From the NCBI GenBank assembly GCA_030248135.1, contig JASANC010002628.1, positions 124,001 to 188,000 of the forward strand: a stretch of 64,000 nucleotides of DNA, written 5' to 3'. Positions 1-13,700 of this stretch are shown here, in pieces. This DNA comes from Theristus sp. LFF4_11. Taxonomy: Eukaryota > Nematoda > Chromadorea > Monhysterida > Xyalidae. The notes under the pieces were generated by a model. That model saw only the letters and a program-made list of their open reading frames with translations. It did no database searches and was not told the DNA's origin. Each line of letters opens with the position of its first letter. The stretch's first letter is position 1. The translations under genes were made by a program, and so were the position numbers.

Positions 1-3000
1 AAAAATGTGGCAAAAATACGCGCAAGTGACAATGACACATGAGGAAATGCGATGCGAATGGAGTGCAAAAAAAGGCAGGAAAAAATGGGCGTACATGTAC
101 AATTTTGCACTGACACCCTCACACTCGCTTAGGTATACACTTTTGGTCAGCGTCATCAGCGAAAACCGCAATGGAGATAAAACGTGAACAAAAATTAAAT
201 TATGTAGTCAGTATCAGGCATTCAAAATGTATGGAGAGTAAATTGAAAATATACGGGCGTCGGACAACCGAAACAGTCCGCTGAAAGAAAAAAGTGCTCG
301 ACACACACGTGCGTAACACGATTTCCTTTCGCAAAATGACTGTACATTTTGAAGGACCGGAGCGAAAAGTAAGCAGCAATTGCTACATTTTTATATAGCA
401 CATGAGCTTACCGAAGTTTTCAACCCAACATCGAATTATCGTTGTCTATCTTTCTATAGATACTAGATAGAAAAGATAACCAGATAATCGAAAGCGTACA
501 CCCAGCATGCAGAATTGCACCGAAACAAGAGAACGAAAGAGACAAGGCATTTCAAGCGCCTAATACGTCGCCAGCGGTTGGTTTAGTCTGCTGGATTTTA
601 TGAAAAAATACGGAGGTCCAAAATTGCGTTGAACGAATTATGATCAATAATTATGGAGCCACTCAGAGAACGTCTGTCTCATTCACAGCCCTCCCTCCAA
701 CCACAGATGAGAGACTCTCAAGTGAATAAAAAGAACCACCCGGTTTTTGGCGCACCAAAGGAAATCTATCTATTCTTGCTTGACAAGACAACATGTAAAA
801 TGAGAAGCAGATGTTTGTCTGTGTGTCGTTGTCGACGGCTTCCGGTTCGTAATTCCCGGAGAAAATTCTGCCATGATGATATTTATTAGGTTGTGTCTAC
901 GAGATAAAAGAGAGACGGCTCTCCATATACGGAGAAAGCCCACATGTCGCAGATGTAGAAAGCAAATAATTGAATTTTTACTATTCATATAATAATCTTT
1001 ATGATTGGAAACACGATTACGACGGTTATTAATTGACGATTATTGATTGATTCGCCAATGAATTGCTATGACAATGTCCAGTGGTACATTGCGCACCACG
1101 GGAGAGTGCCAGAGAAAGCAAAACAAAAGCTATCCAAGGAAGTTCGGGATGTTTTTTGCAAATGTGAAAAACACGACATAAATCTTTCGTCTCACAATCT
1201 CCACCATACTAGACCTTATGTGAAAAGGAAAACCTCTAAAAAAGCTAACGCCCAATTTGTCCGCTAAAATTTCCAACCTTATGCAGTAACCTAAAACCAG
1301 GCGAAATGACGAAAAAAACCAACGCACCATCTGTTGCCTGTCATTTTGCAAGAGCAGAAAAAGAACAGCATGTAAACGACGACAGGCGAAAAGTGGCTAG
1401 AGTAACTGATCCCCACAAACCTTCCGCATGTTTTTTTTGGAAGTAACCTGAAACTAGCAAGCATGTTTACTCTTTTTGCTGCTGAGGTGTAAACTAAGTG
1501 ACCGTGAAATGACCCTCTTAGTGAAGCTTCTTGCACTTATTAGTTTTTGTTCTTCGGTGCCAGTTCCGACCGCCATATGGCTCTTGAGTTTCAAAAGAAC
1601 AGAGTTAGGCTCTGCGATTGGATGGAGACTGGATGAAAACTCGGCTTTCCTTTTTGAAAACCAAAGTTCTCATTGAAGAAGATATTGAGTGCCACAAAGA
1701 GCGAACAAAAACGGCTGCGCCGTTCAGGTTCAGAGAGATCAAAAAGGCCAACCAGAATAAAACTGACAAAGCAAACTGAGATAAATGATGGGCGTTAAAA
1801 ACAAACAACCCCGCAAATGTCGCTACCACGTTTGCCCCACGAATACGCGTGTCATAAAGGCGGAAACGTTGAAGTTGTCCGTGAAAGACCAAAGAATAAA
1901 AAATGAGGAATGCTCAACCCGCCAGCGCCCCATTTTTGCGGGGGTATTTAGGCAAACATAAAAAACACGCCAAAACAAGGGTCATTGAGAGTATTCAGAC
2001 GACAGACAAAACAGGCACTGTGGAAAACCGCGCAGCTGCACGGAAGAACAGCCGTAGTCGAAAGAGAGAGAGGATCGATGAATGAACATATTGAAAAGAC
2101 GGCTGAAAATAATATGCGTACTACACACACACGAAAACACAGAGGCGAACTAGAAGGGGTAATATAGCGAGGCAGACTGGAGCGCGGAACTCAAGGACAA
2201 GCAGAATATAGCCAACAAACAAACAACAACAACAGCGACTCGGTCGGTACTACTGGTTGGGAAATTTGTAAATTCGTGTGTTTTTGAAAACGTTTCACTG
2301 GAATGAGTGGAGAACTCGTCTTGCTTTGAAAAAATCAAGTGTATGTAAGTGGGATGTGAAATTTTTGTGAAATATCTTGAACTAATTCCAGATTGTGATT
2401 TTAATTTTCAAGAGTATTAGTCCCAGACCAATGGGAAGTTTGAAGATTACCAATCACCTGATGTCGTGTTCACGAGTCGTGTATCTATCTCTGATATGCG
2501 AGTAAATTGAACAGAAACCTAAACGTAACAAGAAAAAACCACACGAAACCTATAAAGGCACACGAGTGCTTGCCCTCCACTGACCCTTAGCCAATCACAA
2601 ATAATAAAACACCATTGCTATTTTTCTCACGGAAAACAACGTTTGCCGAAGATGATACCAGAAAGGCACTTTCAATGGAAGCTCATAAGACTGTTAAATA
2701 GAATGGAAGTTTTTTTGCGGTTTTTATTTCAAGTGGCTTGAGGTGGATTTTTCGGCAATTAAAAAACAAAACCAGTTCGATTGCCGACAGGCAACCTCAC
2801 ATCTGACCTAGACACTGCAAAACTGGCTTTCTTGACAAAAAGACAGTCAATGTTTTTATTAAAAATAACCAAAAAGGCTGCGACTTTCAAAAAAACACAA
2901 CGATATTGTCAGACATCAACGGGTACAGCTTGCTGTAAACATCAACAAGAGCTGTAGCGGGTTGAAGCACTCAATATCAAATCAGACGCGTTTTGTAACC

Positions 3001-4759
3001 GGGGCCGTAAGCACGGGTCAAATGGCTGGTAAACTTTGAAGAAATTATGTTGCATTTCTCCATGTTGCAGTTATGTGTTTGCAATCGCCCATGTTACAAT
3101 ACTCCGTCCGTACCCTTGCACGATGCACCACCCACTTCGCTGAGACGCTTCTCGCCTTTTGGCTTGACCATTTGAAAAACAAAATCAACAAACCTGATGT
3201 CCGGTTTAACACCATCAACCGAGAAAACATCGCCAAATGTAGCAGAAAAGGAACCGCTCGATAGTGCAACCATGCAACCATCAGTTCCAATTTTGGTTCA
3301 GGTATATCAGACGCCATTGACATTACTGCGGACTCTCTTTTTTTGACATTGCCGATTGTGAAAAGCGACAAGCTGATTGGTCGAACCAACACGCTCCTAC
3401 CAATCAGCGCGCTGGAAACTCGGTGCTTTTGAGAAAATAAACGAAAGGAGACGGTATGATCGTCTGCGAAGCAGAACGAACCACAACGGGAAGAAAAAAA
3501 GCTCAACCATACACCATCCATTTTTCAAACATTTATTGTTTTCGTCTCGAAAAAAATTCAAGGAAAAACACACTGTATGTATAAATTTACATACCCGAAA
3601 AAATCACGAATAAACAAAAATTTCTCATCGAGGACGACAAAGCAAAAAGAATCACACAAAACTCATGCACAATAGGGAGTACAGAAAAAACAGATTGAAT
3701 TAGTACAAAAAAACAAACCGAACTAAATATACACACATTGACAGGTCAGGTACATCAAACTTTACAATGAACAGATTTTTGCAACTCAAAAAATTTGGTT
3801 ACAACGAAGGTGACCAAAATCGCGTTTGTTTTCTCTATCATACAAACCCATGAACATCGAAATGATCAAAAACCTCCTCGCAACTCCCATCACTAAACTT
3901 GTTTCGCAGAAACTTTTGTTCGCAACAAAATCAAAAATGACAACAAAAAGCGTTCAGCTTTCCAAGCAGCGCCAATGAAAGCATCCACGTACATTCCAAT
4001 TTCTGAAACCACTTAATCCAAAAACGCAGACAATCACATACAGGTTTTCGAGCACGTGACTTGACAAGCAAAAAGTAAAAATCCGTTTATACCAGCAGAC
4101 GTATGCAGAGGTACGTCAGGTATGAACGGTAGTGTGCAATAACACGACACCTGGCGTGACGTCACGTGCCATATGGGCATACGTCAGGTATAAACGGGCC
4201 TTTTATAAGGGTTTTTTCACCATCGGAAAGAAATACAATCAAATTATTTGGTAAATCTGCTAGGCGTTTCGCCAAAAGAAACTTTTCCCCAAAATTAAGC
4301 GTTGACCAACTCACTTGAAAAGCCGCAATTAGAAATGCTGCCAAACACTTTCAACAATGCTCCGTGTTTATGGAGGTGATGGGCTAGCAATACGGCAACT
4401 CAAAAAAATTACCCCAACAAGCGAAAGCTTCCTCAACTGCAGAAAAATACAACTTAAAAATCACGTCACATCAGATACGAAACGTTTCCAGTAAAACCGA
4501 ATTTGTCACCTGTTCACAGTTCATGAACCGGTCAATACAGAGTTGTCAAATCAAGCTTGCATTCGCTGCGACAAGAAGAAGTTCTTTATACTAAGCAAGC
4601 ACTAACAGTAACCACACGGCAAATTCCCATTGACACACCATAAAAAATCACCCACCAAACAAAAAAACTAGCATTTGTCAAAGTGAAGTACTCAATTTTC
4701 ATAAATCAAACTCAAAATAATAGAAATCACCAAAAGAAACTAAATAACACTCGTTATTT
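1..4759. other. AT-rich intergenic/flanking DNA without a recognised gene
   Basis: No reading frame here resembles a family I recognise. The longest open frame (minus strand, 3045-3521, 158 codons) has no domain, signal peptide or clear splice context and overlaps other open frames. A plus-strand frame at 1043-1267 (74 codons, basic) is equally anonymous. The part next to the SENP stop codon at 4760 is probably its 3' untranslated region. The reverse complement of AATAAA lies at 3532-3537, about 1.2 kb downstream of that stop, and could be its poly(A) signal, but this is weak. The only structured element seen is the terminal-inverted-repeat element at 4081-4202. Confidence 0.4.
4081..4202. 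mobile_element. MITE with GGTATAAACGGG-type inverted ends
   Basis: The ends are inverted: CCGTTTATACC near 4082 and GGTATAAACGGGCC near 4188. Internally there are further inverted copies of an ACGTCAGGTAT motif. The same ends bound the element at 13970-14101, so this is a repeat family. No coding capacity. The target duplication is not clear at this copy, whereas the 13970 copy has TTAA on both sides. Confidence 0.75.
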
Positions 4760-7700
4760 TCAGACAAGTAGCTTCTTCGTCATCAACTCATAGATTGTGC
4801 GGCGGCGAAAATAGGGCATGTGCGACTGAAAAATAGTGAACTGCAACAGTTAAATAATAATAACATTACAGTCTTTATCAGATGGTAACACTGAATTTAG
4901 TCCACCCAGCAGGCAGTTTTCGAACCTTCACGGCATTTTACGATTGTTTGTTTGTTCGTGAGAACAATAGGGTGGGAAGAAGTGATTGGGAGGAAAAGCA
5001 GCCATATGACTGCCGTGCAGCTGTCGGCTAACAGTGGAGCTGATATGAGTTACAACACTCGCCAGCCGCAAAACAACAACCTTCATGGCACCGTTTTTAA
5101 AGGGCGACAAAACCGAAATATCAGAATCAAACTTACACAGAAACCGCAATCAACTTCTTTTGGTGTGTCGCTGATAGTGTAGCGGTACATAAAACCATAA
5201 AAGAACAGCGCGGTACATAAAACCATAAAAGAACAGTTGAAGCCGAGAGGGACTCAAAACTGCCAGCCAAACACCAACCTCTCAACAAAATAAAATCATT
5301 TCATCACCTGATTGAAGTTGATAACGGCATTTCGCGTGGTGTACTCTGCGAAGCGACACGCAAAAACGCCGCAGTCGCTGCCGTTCTCCTGGCGTGGAAT
5401 GTCCTGAAAGAATTTTTTATGGTTTTTTTGTTGCGAAATCTCAGACTAAATGACACTCGATTGATGCAAATGGAGAGGTAATCTGAAAACATCTGCTTTC
5501 AGGTTTTCGTTTTCTGGAAATGGATCAACACGATTGTCAAAGAGGGATGTGTGCACACATGAGTCATGACACCTTCCTCGAAAATCAAGTGATCCATTCC
5601 AAAAACACTCTGGAACACGGTGTTTCCAAGCACTAAAAACCAACAAAAAAGCTGGAAGTTTCTCAGAAACATGTAACCGACCTCAACGATTCTCAAATCC
5701 CAGTTGGTCGAATCGAACGGTTGCTGCCGCTTGTCCATGCTCTCGTCTTCGAGGTATTTTCTGAAAAAAATTAAAAAAACCGGAAAAAAATATAACCGTA
5801 AAAAGTACACATGCCAACCAAAAAATCGACTCCTTGAAAAAAATAAGTCCCATTTGGAATAACAAATCAACCAAAATTGTACGAATGACGGTTCGCTCTG
5901 GCCAACATCAGACGCAGAAGAGGGGTGGCGTTATATTAGCGATGAAGACTTTAGAGCCAGTTGAGCAAATCGAAAACAAACAAACAAAAGAACAGCGTAG
6001 CGTACCTGAGTGTCTGTACGCACTGGCGATTCGCGCCGCCCATCGAGTCGTAATAATTGATCTGATTGTAGCGAAAGTCGATCGTCTGGAAAGGAGAAAA
6101 ACTTTTCAACTGAGTTGGTAGTGAATCAGTGATAACGGTGGAAAGAACAAAAAAGAGCACAAGACTACAATCATTGTGCGCTCACGAAGTAGTCTAATAA
6201 TTTCAACCAGTTACTCCTTAATTATGTAACATTCCACTCACCACTCAAAATTCTGCTTTCGAAACTTTTTGAGAATTCAAAACGTCCAGAAGTCATTGAA
6301 TCCACAGATCACGCAACCACCAACCAATCAGCCAGTTGGATATGTTACAGAAATAGACTATACAACACTGACGTTTATACAATAACGGCACGTCACGTCA
6401 CGTCTCGTGTCACTGCCGAGACGGGACGTTGACAAGCATACACATCAGCATATGAACGCACATGCCAACACCAAATCAACCAAGTTGTAGAATGGTTCTC
6501 CGTATTTCGGCCTTGGCAACATCACATGCAGAAGAGGGGTGGCCTCATCAGTGAAAAATGTGTCCCTCCTGAAAAGCCAAAAACCCGCACAACAATAAAC
6601 CCTAAACCATTTCCAACCAACCGCGAGACACCAATGAACGGCCAGATGCACGGGCACCACGAGCAGGTCGTAACTGAACAAATCCACCTTCCTCGTCCAC
6701 CTCTTCACGGCCGTGTGTCCGTCCTTCACCAGTCGACCGTAGAAGAACGTGTTGAATGCGTAGACCCTCGGTAGATCGGTGCCGGCCGTTCGGTGCAACG
6801 GATCGGTGGAGCGGGCGGCCAGCAGTTGCATGTAGAAGTTGATCACCTGTGATCACCGGCAATCATTGTATACAACAACTCAAATATCAAACCGGCTTTT
6901 GTTTTGTTGGCTTGGCATTAGCTGCATTGAATTAACTGCATGAGCTGCATTGCATTAGCGCGCCAAGTCTACACAACCAAGCGATCGCCGACAAAAAAAT
7001 CCAAAAATAAATAAGCGAACTCCCAGCAAAAATGGGCGCCAATTCAAATTGTCAAACAGTTCCACACACACAGGGCCAACTTGCAAATTTAGCACAACAG
7101 ATTTCGCACACCTCATCGTTCAACCATTCCAGGTCGCGCAACGTTCGCAGATCACCGCGCGTCAACTGCAACGTGAACCCTTCAACGATCTTCTCGGTCG
7201 GATCACCACGATAGAGGATGTTGTCGACGAGCGATTCTTGATGGGGGGTCAACTCTGCAAACGTTGAAGCAAACGCTGCGTTTGTGTCTGCGGTACGACT
7301 TTAAACAGGAGCACAAAAACAAAACATTCAATCAATTGAAATTGAAATGCCATGAATAAACTGTGTTACAGGCGAAATCGGAAAGTCGATTACAAATTGC
7401 GTTCCGGATAATGCAGATTTGTAATCGACGCTTCGGTTTCACTCGCAGGTGCGAGAGAAACGCGGTTGAAATCAAAACAAGTGAAGCTGTAAATTTGCAA
7501 CAAAATCTAAAATTCCAAGATTGAAAAAAACAGACTTGGAAACTCGTTGATCACAAGTGGCGACGGAAATTCTAGCAGACTGACGTCTTTGAAGCGATTT
7601 CGCAACACGTCCGTGTCGCATCGGCGGTTCGCTGCGTGGCGCTGAAAATTCGTTCTGTTTTACGACCTTTTCAAAAAGGATTTCTTGTTAGGTTTGATGT

Positions 7701-10700
7701 TGAGCGCAATGTTTCTAAAGAGTTACAATTGCAAATGTGCTCGAATGCTCACACGATTGGTGGCACAAACCGCACACAGCTGTGTTTTTTGTATAAGATC
7801 CATTTTGTCTTCACTGACAAAAATTTTGCGGAGAGAAAAAACGATTTTTTCAAATACCGTATTACCTCTAATAAACCCCCATGGGGGTTTATTTCTTCAG
7901 CGACTTCTGGGGGTGGGGGTTTATTTTTGGGGGGGGGGGGGCTTCTGGGTTTTTTTTTTGCAGAAAAACGTCGGTTTTTTGCAGAAATTTTGGACCGTTT
8001 GCAGAATTTTTTCAGCAGATTTCTGCAAATTGCAGAAACAGATTTGCATACAAACTTTGGTTCTGCAATATTCAATTTGTGCTCAGCGCTTGACTTAAGT
8101 TTCACATTCAACATGGAAGAAAATTCAAATAATTTTTTTGTCAAAAAACAGCTGTTTCGGCGGTTGCTGTAGCGCAATGATTGGCGTTTTGTTTTGCCTT
8201 CGTAAATAAAAATGGGAGTATTTCAAGTTCGAAAAATAAAACAGAATCAGATCAAATCGAAAATTATTGTTTGCTGTTAGGCTTCTGTTTGGAATTAGAA
8301 TGAAGTGATCCATCAACCACACAACAGAAGATGCAAAAATAAGACATTGGCGGAGGTACGGTGCGCAAGTTTGTCGTCGAGCTGGTTGAGAATTTCAGCA
8401 ACCGATTCGAAGACGCGCACAGCGTTCTCAAGGCTGCTAAAATATTCTACCTTCTGAGATAGATAGATCTGAACAGCTGCTGGCGTACGGAAATGCCGAT
8501 CTGCTGTATCTGCACCAGTTTTATTCATCAATTTTGCCGGGCAAGGGCAGTATCGCTGACGAATGGAAACGATTCAAATGCGAACGAATTCAATTCCCTG
8601 GTCCGAGTATAACTGCAGGCAAGCATGCAGTATCTGGGGATGAAAACAAAGAGGCGAAACAAAATCAAACCGAACACCTTTGCACCTTTGAGAACGTCGA
8701 ACCCCCCGAAGTCATCGCTTTGATTGCGAAATTTGAGCAATGAGGGTTCTCATTTGATATTGATTGTGTTGTTGTTAGGTTGAATGATTTGAAACGAATG
8801 ATTAGTGATTTGTTTGGTTTGGCAATCTGGTTTGGCTTTGGTGTTTTTCTGAATCTTTGAAAAATTCTGCGGTAAAACGATGCAATTGGCAATTGCAACT
8901 CTGAGCATCGTTAAGAAATGATGCTCAGAACGAAAACAAACGACATTAAACAAACACAAAAACCATTTTCGTCATGTTTTTGAAATTTGCAGAAACCAAA
9001 TTTCATTTGCAGAAATTTTTTAGCAAATTTCTGCAAATTGCAGAACCGGCTTTTTGAAAAAAAAAACCTAGGGGGGCTTTATTTTGGGGGGGGGGTTTAT
9101 TTGGAAACCATTTTTAGGAGTGGGCAAAATGGCAAAAATACCTTCCATGGCAGGAAGGAAGTCGCAGAAACTTCTACTCTACATAGAAATTTCCTTTTAC
9201 AACAGCCTTTTGTAATGAAATTACCATTAACTCATCCATTTGGGGCCTTTGGTAGCACAATTTCATCATTTTCACTGCAACCAGCCACTGAATTCGCTGG
9301 GTATGTGTTTCAAACAGGTTTCAATAATCCCCCATGGGGGATTATTTTTGGGGGGGGGATTATTTGGAAACTTGTCGAGGGGGTGGGGGTTTATTTTTTG
9401 GGGGGGGGGGTTTAATTTTGGGGGGGTTTAATAGAGGTAATACGGTATCGCTTTTCTTATCCACGACACAACTGAACGCTTCAGCGTCTCATGTGAGCAT
9501 AAGATGAAATCCGACGTAAATCAGTTGAAATGTTGAACAAAAAAACAACAGAATCCACCAAACCCATTGTTCGCTAGCGTTCAACTCTGCTCTCAGCTCA
9601 TGCGCATTCGCCAGCCGACGGCGGTAGGAAGTGATGCCGTCTTGGCTGGAAAATGAAACCAAAAATAATCAGATCATAAGATGTTTTTGAAATCACCGAG
9701 AGATGTCGCGGCGACTTTTGGTGTTCAAAAATCGAGCCGAGCCAGATCAGGAACTTTTTCCTAATCGCCCTTTTCCATCTCCTCGAATAATATCTGTCGA
9801 ATAAAACACTTCCACACACCGAAACAATCTGTGAAACGTAATCACTTTCCGAGAAACCATAAAAAGAAAGCAAAATCCACCGACCCGCTCCGAAACACCG
9901 CATCCGGGTCATACTCGTTGAACTGATCAACGATGCTTTTTAGGCGCTCCTGGGAATATCGCGGAATTGTGCCATCATCGTTATCGTCCGCTTCTGGTGG
10001 AGGAGCAGTCGCAGTCAGAGTTCGATCAGTACCAATGGTGCTGCTGATATCTGGTGTTGATTTCGACACTGAAAACAATTGGAAACACAGTAAAGTTGAA
10101 TATCATATAAATTCGCTGATTGGTTAGTGATTACGGGATTTTCAGGCAGTTCTGTTTTGATTCGTGCGGTCCAGGACTGCACAGCAATGCATGCATCACC
10201 GGTGCATCAGCCAATCAGAAAATTCCATACAACGTAAAAATGGACTGTAACGAGGCGATATTTCAGAAATGCAATGCAGAACAGAACGCTAGAACTCCGA
10301 AGAGCAACCATGTAGCGGCCAATCTAAACGGTTACTCAGATCGAAAAACTTTCAGCGCTGTTCAATGAAATGTCAGTCAATCGAATCAAATGTCAAAACT
10401 CCTCGTAACAGTATGGCGTTGGAGGAGTGCACTTGCACAAAATCACCCCACAAAAAAAACTCGCACCAATCAATTAGTCAGCCTTAAAACTCTTGAAAAT
10501 TCTTGTCCCAAATCCCTTATAAAACCACCCCAAAAACCAGTCTCACGTGTCTTCACAGACGCCAATCGCTGTCGTGCCGCCTCCGCTCGATCGCGACGCA
10601 GTTCCGACTCGCCCTCCAGCACCTCGACGTCCTCATCGTCATCGTCCTCGTCCTGGATCGTGATCGTCGTCGCCGGACTCGACGGTCGACTCATCGAGAT

Positions 10701-13700
10701 GCACCCCTCCAGTAGCCATTTCGCCGTCTGCATCTGCTTCTTGTAGCGGTCATCGGTCGCGGAGTGGGCGGAGCTGAGGTCCGTGAATAGTGGACTTGCG
10801 GCGAATGGCTTAAGTGTAGGGTTCAGAGACGATTTCGTGGCGGTCACTGGACGGTCACCACGGCGGCGCGGGGAGTTCACTTCTTCGATTAGTTGCTGGA
10901 AGCGAGCCCTCTCGTCGAGTTTGATCGACTGAAATTGCGAAATCAGTTGGTTACAGGGTGAGTTAGGAAACGTGCTCGGGCAGTGTCACGTGATTCGACC
11001 ATCGATTTGCGGTTGCAACGCGACATTCATTAGAAAAACATAATCAGCCAAGCAACCAATCAGCGTGCAGCAGACTAGCTCTATATAGGGTTGGCAAAAT
11101 ACCGTTTTTTTCAAATCGTGGTAAAAAAAACTTGTATTTTTACCGGTAAAATTACCGTAATTTTACCGAAAAAAAACGAAAGCCAAAAAGTTGTAAAAAC
11201 CCACATATTTTTCGCAGCCGACTTTAAACTTGAACCAGGATTTGTGAAAACAGCTTTCAGAATGCTTTGTTCAAAATATCCTGCACCAACAAAGAAAATA
11301 AATTATGTTTGGGCCTGAAAATCCAAAAGGTCAGCAATAAATCGAACATCATCTTTTGCTCAATCGTTTATATTCCACCAATTACACAGAAAAAAAACCA
11401 CAGCGTTTTCACCGGACGTTTTTGGTCACAATAGACGAACACAATTTGCTGCAATTAACGCAATTAAACCGAATTTAGAGTTAGTTCAGATCAAAAAGAA
11501 AACAAATCAGTAATTGTGTGTGAAAGACAATTTTGAGTGACATTTGGAATTTTTGGAATTTTCAGCTCAGCTCGGCAGCTCCAGCCGATTCTTGCACCTC
11601 GCTTAACAGTTCTTTCAACAGTTCTTTAAAAACATCAGTGTCAATTTCGTCATCAAATTTTTCTTGGTCATAGATTTTCTCATTTTCGCATCAAAAATGA
11701 TATAAAAACTCAGGGTCCGAAATTGAAAAAAAACCGGAAAAATACGAAAAAAACCGGAAAAATACAGAAACGGTCTTTTTCCCGTTTTTTTCAAGGCACC
11801 AATTTTTGCCCTGGTAAAAAACGCGTATAAATACGTGTTTTTTTACCGGTAAAAAAAACCGGTATTTTTACCATGCCAACCCTAGCTCTATAACATATCC
11901 AACTAACCGATTCGCTAGTGCATTGCCGTGGAGAGGCGGAGTTTAGGCCAATTTATGCACGACGTATGTATATCAGGCACGCCACGTCACGGGCCCAAGG
12001 CACGTCATGTGTGACTGTTTGTATGAACGAGTACCTATTCTAATGATAGACGTGACACGTGTTGGATTACTGTTTTTTGCTCCACGAATGAGACGTGACG
12101 TGACGTGCCGGATTAATTTTGTGTGCATAAATTGGTCAGTTGGTGGGTTGTTGCACGAAACATGCATCACGTGATCACCGACCAATCAGCAAATTGGATA
12201 TGTTATAAAGTCGGACTGTACTTCACAAAAAACTCCCGAATTCAGAAACAACCACTCATCTCACTCCACAAACAACTCCAGCAAACCAATCCCCCCACAA
12301 AAACCCCCGCCCCCCACCTGATGCGCCGCCAGCTCATAGCGCACGTCCACCACCGGTCGCGCCTTCACCACCGTCGCGTAGCCGGGCTCGACAAGCGACG
12401 AACTGGACACTGTGGCCGCGTTCTTCTTGCTCTTTTTCAAACTGACTCGATTGCGCAACGACGAAAACGTCCGCTGAATAACGGTGGATCGGGGAGGCGG
12501 CGGCGGCGGCGGCGGTCGAGGCAGGCGTCCGCAGATGATCAGATGCTGATAACCTTCGGTGTCGTCGGGGATTGGTGGACGACTGGGGGCACCAACGGCA
12601 CAGTGAAAGTGCGTCTCGCGCTCTCGATCCACCGTGTCCGCAGTGGCGTGCTGGTGCGGCCGGCCCGGTCGGATCGCATTCAGTGCTGACGTGTTCATGA
12701 TCGTTGAGTCGCCGATTTGACGTTGGTGGCGCCTGGTTGATTGCTGGATCGGCGCGCGCACGAGATGACGGAAACGCGACGCGGAGTATTCGGCCGGTGT
12801 TTGATCCGTGATTGATGGTGCGATTGGTGTGTGTGACGTTGATGGGAGCACTGGAACGAGATTGGAGAGGCGTTGCTTTGGGGGGGGGGGTTATTTGAGA
12901 TTGAAGGGGGAGGACTGTTGCAGTCTTGATTTCGGAGCACACCATGTTGTTGGTTATTGCATGAAAATGCTTTAGTTCAGCGTTACGACGTTTTGCATCT
13001 GCAACCCACTACAATAAGTGGTACTGTATTGGGTTGAATGAAAAACTAAGATATGTTTGGTGGCGTTTGATTGTATTTGTGACTGATCGAAACTGTAGGA
13101 GCGAAACCACCTTCCCTTTAATCAAGCTAAGCTGCATGCAGTGAAACTCATTCACCCGACTGGTTTGGCTGCAGCACCATGTCAATCCGACAAATCAGCT
13201 TGTGTGTTCCCAAACTTTACTCAATCCCAAATTCTTGATTCCCAACGAGAAAAAAACCCAATTCCAAAACTCCGCCATCACCAACCATCATCATCATCAT
13301 CATCATCAAGCGTTATTGTCTCGGTGCTTCGAGAGTCCCTTGGAATTTTTTCACCCGATGTCGCCGCCGCCGCCACGTGGTGCTGTTGCGACGTCAAGGC
13401 CGCTTGCTCACGTGAACTCGAGGTGTCGGTGATACGCTTCGGGCTGGTAGAGACGAAGCTGGCCGCAGGGTTGGATGGAGTCGGAGCGGAATCGGCACCG
13501 TAATACGAGCTCGTTGCTGGTGCCCGTGCGTCGTCGCCGTTCGCTTCTGGAATGCGAACAAGTTGGAGATGTAAACGCCGAACGAGACTTTGTGAAAAGC
13601 AAAGCTAAACGCCTATATTTACGCTTTAACCTATCAGATTCAGAACCACTGGTTAATGAGCAATTCTCGGTTCAAACGAAACTGCATCGATATGCAAATA

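Noticed and set aside
7636..8177. Overlapping long frames on both strands near 7.6-8.2 kb
   Set aside because: They run through the G-run palindrome end of the transposon at 7857 and code only low-complexity sequence.
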